Counted from the stretch's first letter, positions 33,536 through 43,113 are shown. The stretch: 64,000 nucleotides of DNA from Noviherbaspirillum sp. UKPF54 (GCF_007874125.1 NZ_CP040128.1:1426001-1490000), one strand, 5' to 3'. The notes: a model not told the origin generated them from the sequence alone. Program-made: numbers and translations.

Positions 33536-35584
33536 ATGATTACCCTGCCCATAAAACGGACCACACTGAGCCAGCCAGCGCGCAAGCTCAAGGCCCTGGC
33601 CTTGACCGCGCTGTTCTGCATCGCCGGCTTTGCGGCGACGCCGGCAATGGCAGACGACGACAAGGCCGCACCTGCCGCCGCTGCCAGCACAGAGAAGCTC
33701 GATAATGCGAGCTGCGAGAGCTGCCACGATGGCAAGAAGGGCAAGCTGGAAGCACAGGGCGCCGACGGCGCCAAGCGCGACCTGCATGCCATCAGCAATG
33801 AACGATACGGCAAGGGCGTGCATGGCAATATGCAGTGCGTCGACTGCCACACCGAAATCACCGACGCCAAGGCGCAGCACCAGAAATCTGCGCAGGCGAA
33901 AAAACCGGACTGCATCCAGTGTCACGAGGCGCTGTGGGACAAGGCCAAGAAGGATGGTCTGACCAAGGAAAAGGCGCGCCTGGGCGTGGTGGTAGACAAC
34001 ATCGAAGCGTACAAGAAGTCGTTCCACGCGCGCCCGAACAAGGAAGACAAGACGCGCGTGTACGCCACCTGCAACGAGTGCCATGACGTGCACACGTTCG
34101 ACGTCGCGCCCGAGGGTACTGTGCGCCGCACCGACAACCGCCTGAACGTTCCCAAGGTGTGCGGCGAGAGCTGCCACGAGGACCAACTGGAAGAGTACAC
34201 CTCTTCCATACACGGGAAAGAGGTTCTCGAAAAGAAGAACCTGAAGGCGGCCGTTTGCTCCGATTGCCACACCACGCACGCAATCGCCAATACCTCGGCA
34301 GCGGCAACCAAGCTGACGATTACCCACAACTGCGGTAACTGCCACGAAGACAAGTTCAAGTCGTACAAGGGCACCTATCACGGGCAGATCAATACCCTCG
34401 GTTACGCGAACACCGGCAAGTGCTTCGACTGCCACGGCAGCCACGGCATCCTGCCGGCCGACGACCCGGAATCGAAGGTGCACGAAAAGAATCGCCTGAA
34501 GACTTGCCAGCAGTGCCACAATCCGAAGAAAGGGCTGCCGGAAGCGACTGCGGGCTTCGCCTCGTTTGCGCCGCACGGCGTGACCGACGACTTCAAGCAC
34601 TACCCGCAGATCTGGATCGCGTCCAAGTTCATGATCGGGCTGCTGGTTGGCACCTTTGCGTTCTTCTGGACCCATACGCTCCTGTGGTTCTACCGTGAAT
34701 ACAAGGACCGCAAGGAACGCAAGCTGCGTCCGCACGTAAACGTGGAAGCGCTGCCGGAAGAGTTCAAGGGGCTGCATTACCAGCGCTTCCCGCTGGTATG
34801 GCGTATCGCCCACCTGTGCTTCGCGCTGTCCCTGATGACGCTGACCACCACCGGCATGCCGCTGTTCTTCCCGAACGCGCCGTGGGCTCCGGTGATCATC
34901 GACTTCGTCGGCGGCCCGAAGGTGGCCGGTCTGATCCACCGCTCGGCGGCGACCGTGTTCGGGCTGATCTTCTTCTGGCACCTGGCCTTCGTGCTGATCC
35001 GCATCGGCCGCGACTGGAAGAACTTCAAGATCTTCGGCCCGCATTCGATGATCCCGAACCTGCAGGATCTGAAGGATATCGTCCTGATGTTCAAGTGGTT
35101 CTTCGGCAAGGCGCCGCGCCCGGTATTCGAGCGCTGGACCTACTGGGAGAAGTTCGACTACTGGGCACCGTTCTGGGGCGTCACCATCATCGGCGTATCC
35201 GGCCTGATGATGTGGTTCCCGCACATCACGGCGAATTACCTGCCGGGCTGGGTGTTCAACGTGGCGATGATCTTCCACGGCGAAGAAGCGATCCTGGCGG
35301 TGCTGTTCCTGTTCACCGTCCACTTCTTCAACAACCACTTCCGTCCGGATAAGTTCCCGCTTGATACGGTCATGTTCACCGGCGCCTTTACGCTGGAAGA
35401 GTTCCGCCGGGAGCACCGCGTCGAGTATGATCGCTTAGTGAAATCCGGCGAGCTGGCCAAGTATCTGGTCGAAGAGCCGTCGCGTCCGATGAAGTTGGGT
35501 GCGAAGATTCTCGGCTTTACCCTGATCAGCATCGGATTGACACTGCTGAGCCTGGTGTTGATTGGCTTCTTCGGACACCTATAA
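33536..35584 (+). CDS. CbcL-like inner-membrane quinone-cytochrome protein (multiheme c + cytochrome b)
   Basis: 682 residues. A signal peptide (to PAMA, about 38) leads to a periplasmic multiheme domain (about 55-345). It has eight CxxCH motifs (CESCH, CVDCH, CIQCH, CNECH, CSDCH, CGNCH, CFDCH, CQQCH) plus one CX3CH (CGESCH), nine potential hemes. The rest (about 359-682) is a six-helix FdnI/HydC-type cytochrome b with His in IAHLCF, GLIHRSA, FFWHLAF, IFHGEEA and TVHFFNNH. This c-plus-b architecture matches CbcL of Geobacter, a quinone oxidoreductase. It is the best candidate link from the quinone pool to the decaheme conduits. The ribosome site is weak. Confidence 0.85.
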   Translation: MITLPIKRTTLSQPARKLKALALTALFCIAGFAATPAMADDDKAAPAAAASTEKLDNASCESCHDGKKGKLEAQGADGAKRDLHAISNERYGKGVHGNMQCVDCHTEITDAKAQHQKSAQAKKPDCIQCHEALWDKAKKDGLTKEKARLGVVVDNIEAYKKSFHARPNKEDKTRVYATCNECHDVHTFDVAPEGTVRRTDNRLNVPKVCGESCHEDQLEEYTSSIHGKEVLEKKNLKAAVCSDCHTTHAIANTSAAATKLTITHNCGNCHEDKFKSYKGTYHGQINTLGYANTGKCFDCHGSHGILPADDPESKVHEKNRLKTCQQCHNPKKGLPEATAGFASFAPHGVTDDFKHYPQIWIASKFMIGLLVGTFAFFWTHTLLWFYREYKDRKERKLRPHVNVEALPEEFKGLHYQRFPLVWRIAHLCFALSLMTLTTTGMPLFFPNAPWAPVIIDFVGGPKVAGLIHRSAATVFGLIFFWHLAFVLIRIGRDWKNFKIFGPHSMIPNLQDLKDIVLMFKWFFGKAPRPVFERWTYWEKFDYWAPFWGVTIIGVSGLMMWFPHITANYLPGWVFNVAMIFHGEEAILAVLFLFTVHFFNNHFRPDKFPLDTVMFTGAFTLEEFRREHRVEYDRLVKSGELAKYLVEEPSRPMKLGAKILGFTLISIGLTLLSLVLIGFFGHL

Positions 35585-35589
35585 GGAAT

Positions 35590-35613
35590 ATCCGGGGCGC
35601 CCGTCCCCCGGAT
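35590..35613 (+). repeat. Intercistronic hairpin between the CbcL-like gene and the third monoheme cytochrome
   Basis: ATCCGGGG (35590-35597) pairs with CCCCGGAT (35606-35613) across 8 bases. There is no T-run, so it is more likely an mRNA-processing or stability element than a terminator. Confidence 0.5.
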
Positions 35614-35663
35614 TACAAATGTTGGCGGTGTTATTTAAGTAATAAATTTTTGAGAGAGCTATC

Positions 35664-36017
35664 ATGAAACTCAACACGATCACCACCAAGCTGTTCGGCA
35701 TTGCCGCAGCAACGGTAGCGCTGTCCCTGTCGGCGTCGGCCTTCGCCGCGATGAGCGAGTCGGACGTCGAGCCGTACCTGAAGAAGCAGGGCTGCTTCAA
35801 GTGCCACGCTATCGACAAGACCAAGAAGGGGCCGTCGTACAAGAAGGTCGCGGAAAAGTACAAGGGCAAGCCTGACGGCGAATCCAAGGTGATCAAGAAC
35901 ATCACCACCTCGCCTAAGGTCAAGCTGGAAGACGGCACCGAGGAAGATCACAAGGTCATCGAGACCAAGGATCAGGGCGATCTGAAGGCGATCAGTAACT
36001 GGATCCTGTCGCGCTGA
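35664..36017 (+). CDS. Monoheme c-type cytochrome, no distal methionine (copy 3)
   Basis: 117 residues: signal peptide ending AFA, then one CFKCH. The only Met of the mature protein lies at its very N-terminus, ahead of the heme motif, so it is not positioned as ligand. EEDHKVIETKD contains the conserved His shared with copies 1 and 2. It follows the CbcL-like gene by 79 bases and ends at a strong terminator, so the pair probably forms a quinone-to-periplasm relay. Confidence 0.85.
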   Translation: MKLNTITTKLFGIAAATVALSLSASAFAAMSESDVEPYLKKQGCFKCHAIDKTKKGPSYKKVAEKYKGKPDGESKVIKNITTSPKVKLEDGTEEDHKVIETKDQGDLKAISNWILSR

Positions 36018-36494
36018 TTCCGCCGGGCCTGCGGGCCTGGGGATTCGCCGGCGTCGATTGACAGCGGCCGGCACTGTCGAAGGGCAGTGCCGGCCATGTT
36101 TTTTTATGCGCCGGATTGTGATGGAGAATGGACTGCGGGTGATGCGCCCGCGTCAGTGGGGCCTGGCGTGCGGAGGCAAAAGATATCGCCAAAGGTCTGT
36201 ATCCGTGTGCGCGGACACCGTACCTACGTACGCTCGTCCACGGCGATGGGCCAGGCAATCGTGCCGCGACCAGCTATCGTTGTGCTGCATTGAACAGGCA
36301 GGACTTGTGCGCACAGCGGCTTTCTTCCATGCCGGAAGGGAGTCCCCCGTCGTGTTATACATGCGCGGGACGGGCTTTTACACAGTAGGAATACAAATGA
36401 TTCTGCGCGACCCACTCCGGTTCGCATGCATGCCCGTCAATGTGCTGTTTGATTGATTGTTCCATCGGAATTCCTTGTTAGCTGCAGCGCACGT
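36018..36494. other. 477-base intergenic region between convergent genes
   Basis: Apart from the terminator at 36066-36105 I see nothing supportable. Short frames exist on both strands but lack ribosome sites, codon bias and recognisable residues. Confidence 0.6.
36066..36105 (+). terminator. Intrinsic terminator after the third monoheme cytochrome
   Basis: GGCCGGCACTG (36066-36076) pairs perfectly with CAGTGCCGGCC (36085-36095), followed by ATG and seven T. Confidence 0.85.
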
Positions 36495-39400
36495 TCACGC
36501 GCTCAGGCGCGAGTCGGCTGCCAACAGCGCGAGCACATCGTCGCCAGTTACAGGCTTGCTGAACAAGTACCCCTGCATCACATCGCATCCGTACTCGCGC
36601 AGAAAGGAGAGCTGCTCGCGCGTCTCGACGCCTTCGGCCACGACTTCAAGCCGCATGCTGTGCGCCAGCGCGATGACGGCCGTGACGATAGCACGGTCAT
36701 CGGGATCGGTATGAATGTCGCGCACGAAGGACTGGTCGATCTTGAGTACCTGGATCGGCAGGCGCTTGAGGTAAGACAGCGACGAATAGCCCGTGCCGAA
36801 GTCATCGATCGATATCTGCACGCCCATACGATGCAGGCGCGCCAGGATGGCGCCGGTCTGGCTGGTGTCTTCCATCAGGATGCCTTCTGTCAGTTCGACT
36901 TCCAGCAGGGCGGGCGGCAACTGCAGCTCTTCCAGGATGCCCTCGATGGTCTCGGCCAGGTCGCCGTGCAGGAACTGGCGTGCCGAAAGGTTGACCGCTA
37001 CCCGCATGGGAGTTCCGGCGCGCTGCCACGCCTTGGCTTGCGCGCAAGCGGTGCGCAGCACCCATTCACCGATCTGGACGATCATGCCGGTCTCTTCCGC
37101 CAGCGGAATGAATTTGGCCGGAGATACTGTGCCCAGCGTCGGGTGGCACCAGCGAATCAGCGCCTCGGTGCCGCTGATCCTGCCGCTGACGATGTCCACT
37201 TGCGGCTGGAAATACAGCATGAATTCGTTACGCTCGATAGCGCTGCGCATGCTGTTCTCCAGCTGGAGCCGCTGCATGATCGCCGAATTCATGTCTTCGG
37301 TGAAGAACTGGAAGTTGTTGCGCCCTATGTCCTTGGCGCGATAGAGCGCGATGTCGGCATTCCTGATCAGTGCGTCGCCGTCGGCAGCGTCGGACGGGAA
37401 CAGCGTCACGCCGACGCTGCCCGTGACGTACAATTCGTGGCCGTACAGCTGGAACGGCGCCTTCAGCGCGTCGACCAGTTTGCCGGCGATATGCGCAGTG
37501 TCTTCCGGCTGCGCGATATCGACGCTGAGCAGCGCGAACTCATCGCCGCCCATACGCGCCAGCGTGTCGCCCTGGCGTACGCCGCTGGTCAGACGTGCGG
37601 CGACGGCCTTGAGCAGTGCGTCACCGACATCGTGACCGAGCGTGTCGTTGACGGTCTTGAAGCGGTCCAGGTCCAACAGCATCAGGGCGAACGGCGTATC
37701 CTTGCGCTGGCGCGCCACGATCGCCTGCTGCAACCGGTCATTGAACAGGCGCCGGTTGGGCAGGCCGGTCAGCGGATCATGGAAGGCGAGGTTGCGGATG
37801 GTCTGTTCGTTCTGCTTGCGTTCGCTGATGTCTTCTGTCACCGCGACATAATGCGTGATTTCGCCGTCCTCGTTCTTGAGCGGCGAAATGGTCTCGAGGC
37901 ACCAGTATAGTTCGCCGTTCTTCTTGGTGTTGTGCAGTTCGCCGGTCCATTCCTTGCCGGACTTCAGGGTATCCCACATGCGCTTGTAGGTCTCGGGATG
38001 CGTTTCCTGAGAGCTCAGCAGATGCGGCGTTTTTCCGATGATTTCGTCCGCGCTGTATCCGTTTATCTTGGTGAACCAAGGATTGACATACTCGATCACG
38101 CCGTGACGGTCGGTGATCATGACCGCGCTTGCGCTTTGCTCGACTGCGCGCGAGAGCTTGCGCAGGTTGTCTTCCACCTTCCGGCGTTGCGCCTCGCCCT
38201 CGATATTACTTAGTGCAAACGAAAGATCCTCCGCCATTTCCTCCAGCAGGCGCAGTTGTGCCGCGTCAAAGCTGTCCGGCTCGCGCGCGTAAAGGCTAAA
38301 CACGCCGCCGACCCGTTCAGCCACGCGCAACTGCAGCACGACATGCGATTCAAAGCCGGCTTTGCGCGCCTTGCTGCAGATCGGCCGGCTATCCATGTCT
38401 TCCCGGCGGCGGCTGCTGCATATGCTGAGCGTGGCGCAGTGCGCGGTATTCACCTTGCTGGTCAGGCCAGCGTGAATCAGCTCGTCGCATTCCGGCTGGC
38501 TGACATCCTTGCCCCATTGTGCGACCCAGCGCCATCGCTTGCCTCGTGCGTCGAGCAGCGCGATGCGCGCCAGCGGAAAGCCGCCGTACTCGACCGCGAT
38601 ACGGCAGATTTCCTCGAGCAACTGGTCGCGTTCGCCGATGCGAACGATCGCACCGTTGGTGTGGCTGAGCACGCTGTACATGCGGTTGATTTGGTTCGCG
38701 TCGCGCTGGGCGCGCTGGCGTTCTTCGATTTCTATGGAGAGCGCGCGGTTTGCGTCGGCCAGCTCCCGTGTGCGTTGTTCGACTTTGCGAGCCAGCACCA
38801 GCGGTTGCTTGAACACCGTATGGGTAAACCCTGCTAGCAGTAGCGCCAGCAGCACGGCAGCGGCGGCAGAATAGATCGGCGCTTCCGGATCGATCCAGCC
38901 TTCCACTGGTTCGATGCTGAGGAACCAGCGTCCGTTGGGGACGTCGATGCGGCGTACCACAGGTGAATGCTGCGGCGTTGCGCCGGACCGCACGAACACC
39001 ACGCGTTCCTCGCTGCCATGCGGGATGTAGGCCAGCTCGTAGCGATAGCCCGAATGTTCCAGCTGCGGCAGGCCGCTGCTGATGAGCAGGTCGGGGATCC
39101 GGATCAGCGCCGTGACGAAGCCCCAGAATTTGTCTTGCCCATCGCCATCCGGCAGGAACACCGGCAGGCGGCCGACCACCGCCAGACCACCCTGTAGCAG
39201 TTCCATCGGACCGGCGAGCGTCAGGCTCCGCGTTTGCAGTGCGAGAAAGGCTTCCTTGTTGCGTGCCGGGTCCTTGAGCAGATCGTGACCGATCGCCTTG
39301 GCATTCGGGCCGAGCGGCACGACCTTAGATACGATGCCGTCCTTGGCAAGTTGCAGGCTGCTGATGCCGCCGTACAGTTTCAGCATCTCGCTGGCTATCT

Positions 39401-39689
39401 GATCGAACTGATCGATTTCGCCACGGCCGTTGCGTAGCATCGCGGCTAGAGCATACGTGGCCGACAGGGACCTGGCGAGGCGCTCTTCGAGCATGGAACT
39501 CTGATTGGCAGCAATCACTTCCGCCTCGCGCTGTTCGTGCTCGATCGTTACATGCATGATCAATGCCGCGAGCGTGCCCGCGAAGAGCAGGGCGATACAA
39601 AATGACATGGCCGTAATCAGGCGCAAGCGCAAGCGAAGCTTCGATTCGTCGCCGCTCGTTCCCATCAGTGCCGTTACTACGCGATTCAT
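36495..39689 (-). CDS. Membrane CHASE-GAF-PAS-GGDEF-EAL protein
   Basis: 1064 residues from ATG 39689 (GGAG upstream). An anchor (about 20-45) is followed by a periplasmic CHASE-type sensor with MELLQGGLAVVGRLPVFLP, and a second transmembrane helix near 285. A GAF-like region (about 340-500), a PAS domain (about 520-640), GGDEF (about 655-810, site ARMGGDEFALL) and EAL (about 830-1080, GTEALIRW) follow. Both catalytic motifs are intact, so it could make or break c-di-GMP. It reads toward the electron-transfer genes. Confidence 0.9.
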   Translation of the reverse strand: MNRVVTALMGTSGDESKLRLRLRLITAMSFCIALLFAGTLAALIMHVTIEHEQREAEVIAANQSSMLEERLARSLSATYALAAMLRNGRGEIDQFDQIASEMLKLYGGISSLQLAKDGIVSKVVPLGPNAKAIGHDLLKDPARNKEAFLALQTRSLTLAGPMELLQGGLAVVGRLPVFLPDGDGQDKFWGFVTALIRIPDLLISSGLPQLEHSGYRYELAYIPHGSEERVVFVRSGATPQHSPVVRRIDVPNGRWFLSIEPVEGWIDPEAPIYSAAAAVLLALLLAGFTHTVFKQPLVLARKVEQRTRELADANRALSIEIEERQRAQRDANQINRMYSVLSHTNGAIVRIGERDQLLEEICRIAVEYGGFPLARIALLDARGKRWRWVAQWGKDVSQPECDELIHAGLTSKVNTAHCATLSICSSRRREDMDSRPICSKARKAGFESHVVLQLRVAERVGGVFSLYAREPDSFDAAQLRLLEEMAEDLSFALSNIEGEAQRRKVEDNLRKLSRAVEQSASAVMITDRHGVIEYVNPWFTKINGYSADEIIGKTPHLLSSQETHPETYKRMWDTLKSGKEWTGELHNTKKNGELYWCLETISPLKNEDGEITHYVAVTEDISERKQNEQTIRNLAFHDPLTGLPNRRLFNDRLQQAIVARQRKDTPFALMLLDLDRFKTVNDTLGHDVGDALLKAVAARLTSGVRQGDTLARMGGDEFALLSVDIAQPEDTAHIAGKLVDALKAPFQLYGHELYVTGSVGVTLFPSDAADGDALIRNADIALYRAKDIGRNNFQFFTEDMNSAIMQRLQLENSMRSAIERNEFMLYFQPQVDIVSGRISGTEALIRWCHPTLGTVSPAKFIPLAEETGMIVQIGEWVLRTACAQAKAWQRAGTPMRVAVNLSARQFLHGDLAETIEGILEELQLPPALLEVELTEGILMEDTSQTGAILARLHRMGVQISIDDFGTGYSSLSYLKRLPIQVLKIDQSFVRDIHTDPDDRAIVTAVIALAHSMRLEVVAEGVETREQLSFLREYGCDVMQGYLFSKPVTGDDVLALLAADSRLSA

Positions 39690-39840
39690 TGCATGCTGCT
39701 CCAGTACTTCGTGCTTATGCCGCCACAGCGGAGCTGTGCGGCAGGGTTTATCTTCGCCGGAAGCCAAGTCTTCTTGCTGTGTATGAGCGCAAAGTCGTTT
39801 GCGCTTTTCCGCATGAAGGCTCCCATTCCGCTGCGTGCCG

Positions 39841-40344
39841 TCAGGCGGCGAATTTTAGAGGATGGAGGTCGGCGAGCAGCTTGTCGACGTCGAGCAGTGC
39901 AAGCACGCGCTGCTCAATCTTTCCTATGCCTAGTAGGTAGTGCGCACCGTCTTCCATGCGGATCGCCGGCGCCAGCCGCATCTGCGCCGCGCAAAGTGTC
40001 GTCACGTCGATCACGCATTCGGCGGCGATCCCGATCAGGCAATCTCCGCTGTGCAGAATCACCACTTCGGCGTTGTTTTCCTGTAGCGGCCGGGACAGGC
40101 CGAGCATGGCCGGCAGGTCGACGACGGGCACGTCGATGCCGTGCACCATGATCGTGCCGATGATTGCGTCGCCGCGATGACGAGGACGCACCTCGTCCAT
40201 GCGCCGCAGCTCCAATACCTTGTGCAGCGGGGCGCCGTACTGGCGGCCGGAGGCGCGATACGTCAGATAATCCGCGCACCCCGCATCGGCCATGGCTGTG
40301 TCCGGCTCGGAGCCGGGCGGGGATACGTATGTGTTGGTGTGCAT
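39841..40344 (-). CDS. CheW-like domain protein
   Basis: 167 residues. ATG 40344 is backed by GAAAGGA; an upstream start is less likely. After a 30-residue N-terminal tail, the CheW fold is visible: LTYRASGRQYGAPLHKVLELRRMDEVRP, IGTIMVHGIDVPVVDLPAMLGL and YLLGIGKIEQRVLALLDVDKLL. CheW domains couple receptors to CheA, but no chemotaxis genes are in the window. It sits between two c-di-GMP proteins on the same strand and may serve a signalling array encoded elsewhere. Confidence 0.85.
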   Translation of the reverse strand: MHTNTYVSPPGSEPDTAMADAGCADYLTYRASGRQYGAPLHKVLELRRMDEVRPRHRGDAIIGTIMVHGIDVPVVDLPAMLGLSRPLQENNAEVVILHSGDCLIGIAAECVIDVTTLCAAQMRLAPAIRMEDGAHYLLGIGKIEQRVLALLDVDKLLADLHPLKFAA

Positions 40345-40398
40345 CGCAGGTCCTTTCAACGGTTCTTCTCGCCGCATGTTGCGTATTTGCTCATGCTG

Positions 40399-43113
40399 TC
40401 AGGCGAACGCGGACTTGGGCCTGCCGTCGGCGATCATTTTCGAGATGGCCTCCGCGGTCTGCGGCCGGCCCATCAGGTAGCCCTGGCCGACGATGCCCTT
40501 GTATGCCTTGAGCAGGTCGAGCTGCGCCTTGTCCTCGATGCCTTCCGCGACGACGCGCAGGCCGAGCTTGTTGGACATGGCGACGATGGCGCCAACAATG
40601 GCCGCGTCGTCCTGGTCGCTGACGATATCGCGGATGAAGGAGCTGTCGATCTTGAGCGCATGCAGCGGCAGCTTCTTGAGATACGCCAGCGACGAGTGCC
40701 CGGTACCGAAATCGTCGATCGAGAACTGCACGCCCAGATCGGCCATCTGATGCATGATAGCGATCGAGGCGTCGAGATCGTGCATCACCACGCTTTCGGT
40801 GATTTCCAGTTCCAGACAGAAATGGGGCAGGCCACTGTGCTGCAGCGCTAGCGAGACCTGGCGCGCCAGGTCCGCGCTCTGGAACTGGCGGCCCGAGAGA
40901 TTGATTGCCATCAGCCGGTGACCGGGGAACTCCTTGCGCCAGGCCTGGGCCTGGGTGCATGCGGTGCGCAGCACCCATTCGCCGATCTGGACGATGAGGC
41001 CGGTCTCCTCGGCGATGTTGAGGAAGGCTTCCGGCGCCAGCAGGCCGCGTTCCGGATGGCGCCAGCGCAGCAGCGCCTCGAATCCGACCAGCTTGCTGGT
41101 GTTGCAGTCGAACTGCGGCTGGTAGTGCAGCTCCAGCTCGTTGCGCTCGATGGCCTTGTGCAGCGCGGTCTCCATCGCCAGGCGCTGGCTGGCCTGGGTG
41201 CCGAGCCCTTCGTCATACAGCTCGTACCAGGAGCCACCTGAACTCTTGGCGCGGTACATCGCCATATCGGCGTTCTTGAGCAGGATGTCGGTGCTGGCGC
41301 CGTCGTCCGGATAGACACTGATGCCGATGCTGACGGAGACGTACACTTCCTCGCCATCGAGCTGGAACGGCGCACGGAAGGCGTCCAGGATCTTTTGCGC
41401 AACGCTGCAGGCATCCTTCGGGCTCCTGACTTCCGACAGCACGATGGTGAACTCGTCGCCGCCCATGCGCGCCACCGTGTCGGCGCTGCGCACGCTGCCA
41501 CGCAGGCGATGCGCGGCCTGTTGCAGCAGCTGGTCGCCGGCATCGTGCCCCATGCTGTCGTTGACCAGTTTGAAGCGGTCGAGGTCCAGGAACATCACGG
41601 CGAAGCGCAGGTCGGAGTTGCGTTTGGCCTGGTTCATCACCTGGTTGAGTCGGTCGCTGAACAGCACCCGATTCGGCAGGTCGGTCAACTGGTCGTAGTA
41701 CACCTGGTGCAGGATCCGTTCCTCCGCCGACTTGCGCTCGGAAATGTCGGAAAACACGCCGACGTAATTGGTGACACGGCCATGGTCGTCGACCACGCGG
41801 CTGATGTTGAGCCACTGCGGGTAGATGTCGCCGTTCTTGCGTATATTCCAGATCTCGCCCTGCCACTTGCCGCTCTGTCCGATGGCTTCCCACATCTCCT
41901 TGTAGAATTCCTGGCTCTGCCGTCCGGAGCTGAGCATGCGCGGATTGCGGCCGACCACTTCCTGCAGGCTATAGCCGGTGATCGTTGTGAAGGCGCGGTT
42001 GACGGTGAGGATGTTGCCCTTGTCGTCGGTGATGGTCATGCCTTCCAGCGAGTTCTCGAAGGCCTGGTTGGCCAGGCGCATCGAGCGCTCGTTTTGCTTG
42101 CGACGCGAAATATCGTGCACCGTCAGTTGCGCAATGGAGCGGTCGAGCAGGTGCGCCGAGTCGATCGTGACTTCGGCCGGAAACTCCCGGCCGTCGAGCG
42201 ATTTGAACAGCCATTCGAAGCGTTGCGAGCCGTGCAGCATGCTCTCTTCGATCTTTTCGAGCAGCGCTGCGGCCGACAGTGCGCCGTCCGGCTGTTCCAT
42301 AGGCTGCAGCTGGCCCAGCCCCATTTCCGCGAACGCCTGCACGTTTGGCACGGCAAACAGCTTGAGCGCGGCGCGGTTGCAATCGATGAAGCGATCCTTG
42401 CTGCGCAGGATCACGCCGTCGGTGGTGCCTTCGAACAGCGTGCGGAACAATGTGTGCTCGCGATCCAGTTCGGCACTTTTCCTGCGGCGCTCCCGTGCCT
42501 CGCGATAGGTCAGGGCGGCGGTCAGGCAGAAGAAGACGGTGGCCAGCATCGACATCGCCAGCAGCGTGAGGCGCGAGTCGCGGTTGAATTCGGCGCCGCG
42601 TTCATAGGACCGGGTGCTGGCCTCGATTATCTGCGGCAGGGACTGGTGCAGCTCGGTAAACATCTGGTTGGACAGGGAGGCAGTGTCGACGGCATACATG
42701 CGCAACGCGCCTGCCGGGTCCTTGTCGAGCAGCGCCAGCACGCGTTCCCGGCTGTTCGATACACGGTTATACAGATGGCTCACCTGCGCCCAGTAGTCGC
42801 CGCGCTTGGGATCGTGCTGGAGCTTGCCGAGCTGCTGGCGAACTTCGCCGTCGGAATGGACCAGTGCACCCTTGTCGGCGGGGGATAGCTGCTGCTTGCG
42901 GAGCACGTCGAGAAATAGTTCCTGCGAACGCTGCAGCTGTGCCTCGATGTCGGATAGTTGCTTGAGGGCCGCGCCGCTGCTGTCGTATAGGCGGTCGAGA
43001 TCCTGCGCGCCCCGGTGCAGCCCCCACCAGCCAATATTGCTGACAAAGAAACCCGAAGCCGCACCCACCAGGAACATGATCAGCAACAGGTTTGAAACGA
43101 TGATCTTGCGCAT
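40399..43113 (-). CDS. Membrane PAS-PAS-GGDEF-EAL protein
   Basis: 904 residues from ATG 43113 (AGGA upstream). An N-terminal anchor (4-24), a periplasmic helical sensor (about 25-180) and a second transmembrane helix (about 182-204) come first. Two PAS domains (about 220-345 and 350-470) follow, then GGDEF (about 480-640, ARMGGDEFTIV) and EAL (about 655-900, GFEALLRWRHP). Both active sites look intact. It shares overall design with the protein at 36495, with a different sensor and no GAF. Confidence 0.9.
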   Translation of the reverse strand: MRKIIVSNLLLIMFLVGAASGFFVSNIGWWGLHRGAQDLDRLYDSSGAALKQLSDIEAQLQRSQELFLDVLRKQQLSPADKGALVHSDGEVRQQLGKLQHDPKRGDYWAQVSHLYNRVSNSRERVLALLDKDPAGALRMYAVDTASLSNQMFTELHQSLPQIIEASTRSYERGAEFNRDSRLTLLAMSMLATVFFCLTAALTYREARERRRKSAELDREHTLFRTLFEGTTDGVILRSKDRFIDCNRAALKLFAVPNVQAFAEMGLGQLQPMEQPDGALSAAALLEKIEESMLHGSQRFEWLFKSLDGREFPAEVTIDSAHLLDRSIAQLTVHDISRRKQNERSMRLANQAFENSLEGMTITDDKGNILTVNRAFTTITGYSLQEVVGRNPRMLSSGRQSQEFYKEMWEAIGQSGKWQGEIWNIRKNGDIYPQWLNISRVVDDHGRVTNYVGVFSDISERKSAEERILHQVYYDQLTDLPNRVLFSDRLNQVMNQAKRNSDLRFAVMFLDLDRFKLVNDSMGHDAGDQLLQQAAHRLRGSVRSADTVARMGGDEFTIVLSEVRSPKDACSVAQKILDAFRAPFQLDGEEVYVSVSIGISVYPDDGASTDILLKNADMAMYRAKSSGGSWYELYDEGLGTQASQRLAMETALHKAIERNELELHYQPQFDCNTSKLVGFEALLRWRHPERGLLAPEAFLNIAEETGLIVQIGEWVLRTACTQAQAWRKEFPGHRLMAINLSGRQFQSADLARQVSLALQHSGLPHFCLELEITESVVMHDLDASIAIMHQMADLGVQFSIDDFGTGHSSLAYLKKLPLHALKIDSSFIRDIVSDQDDAAIVGAIVAMSNKLGLRVVAEGIEDKAQLDLLKAYKGIVGQGYLMGRPQTAEAISKMIADGRPKSAFA

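Noticed and set aside
36018..36494. Short frames in the gap after the third monoheme cytochrome
   Set aside because: They have no ribosome sites, no coding bias and a mixed Cys/Arg composition typical of noise.
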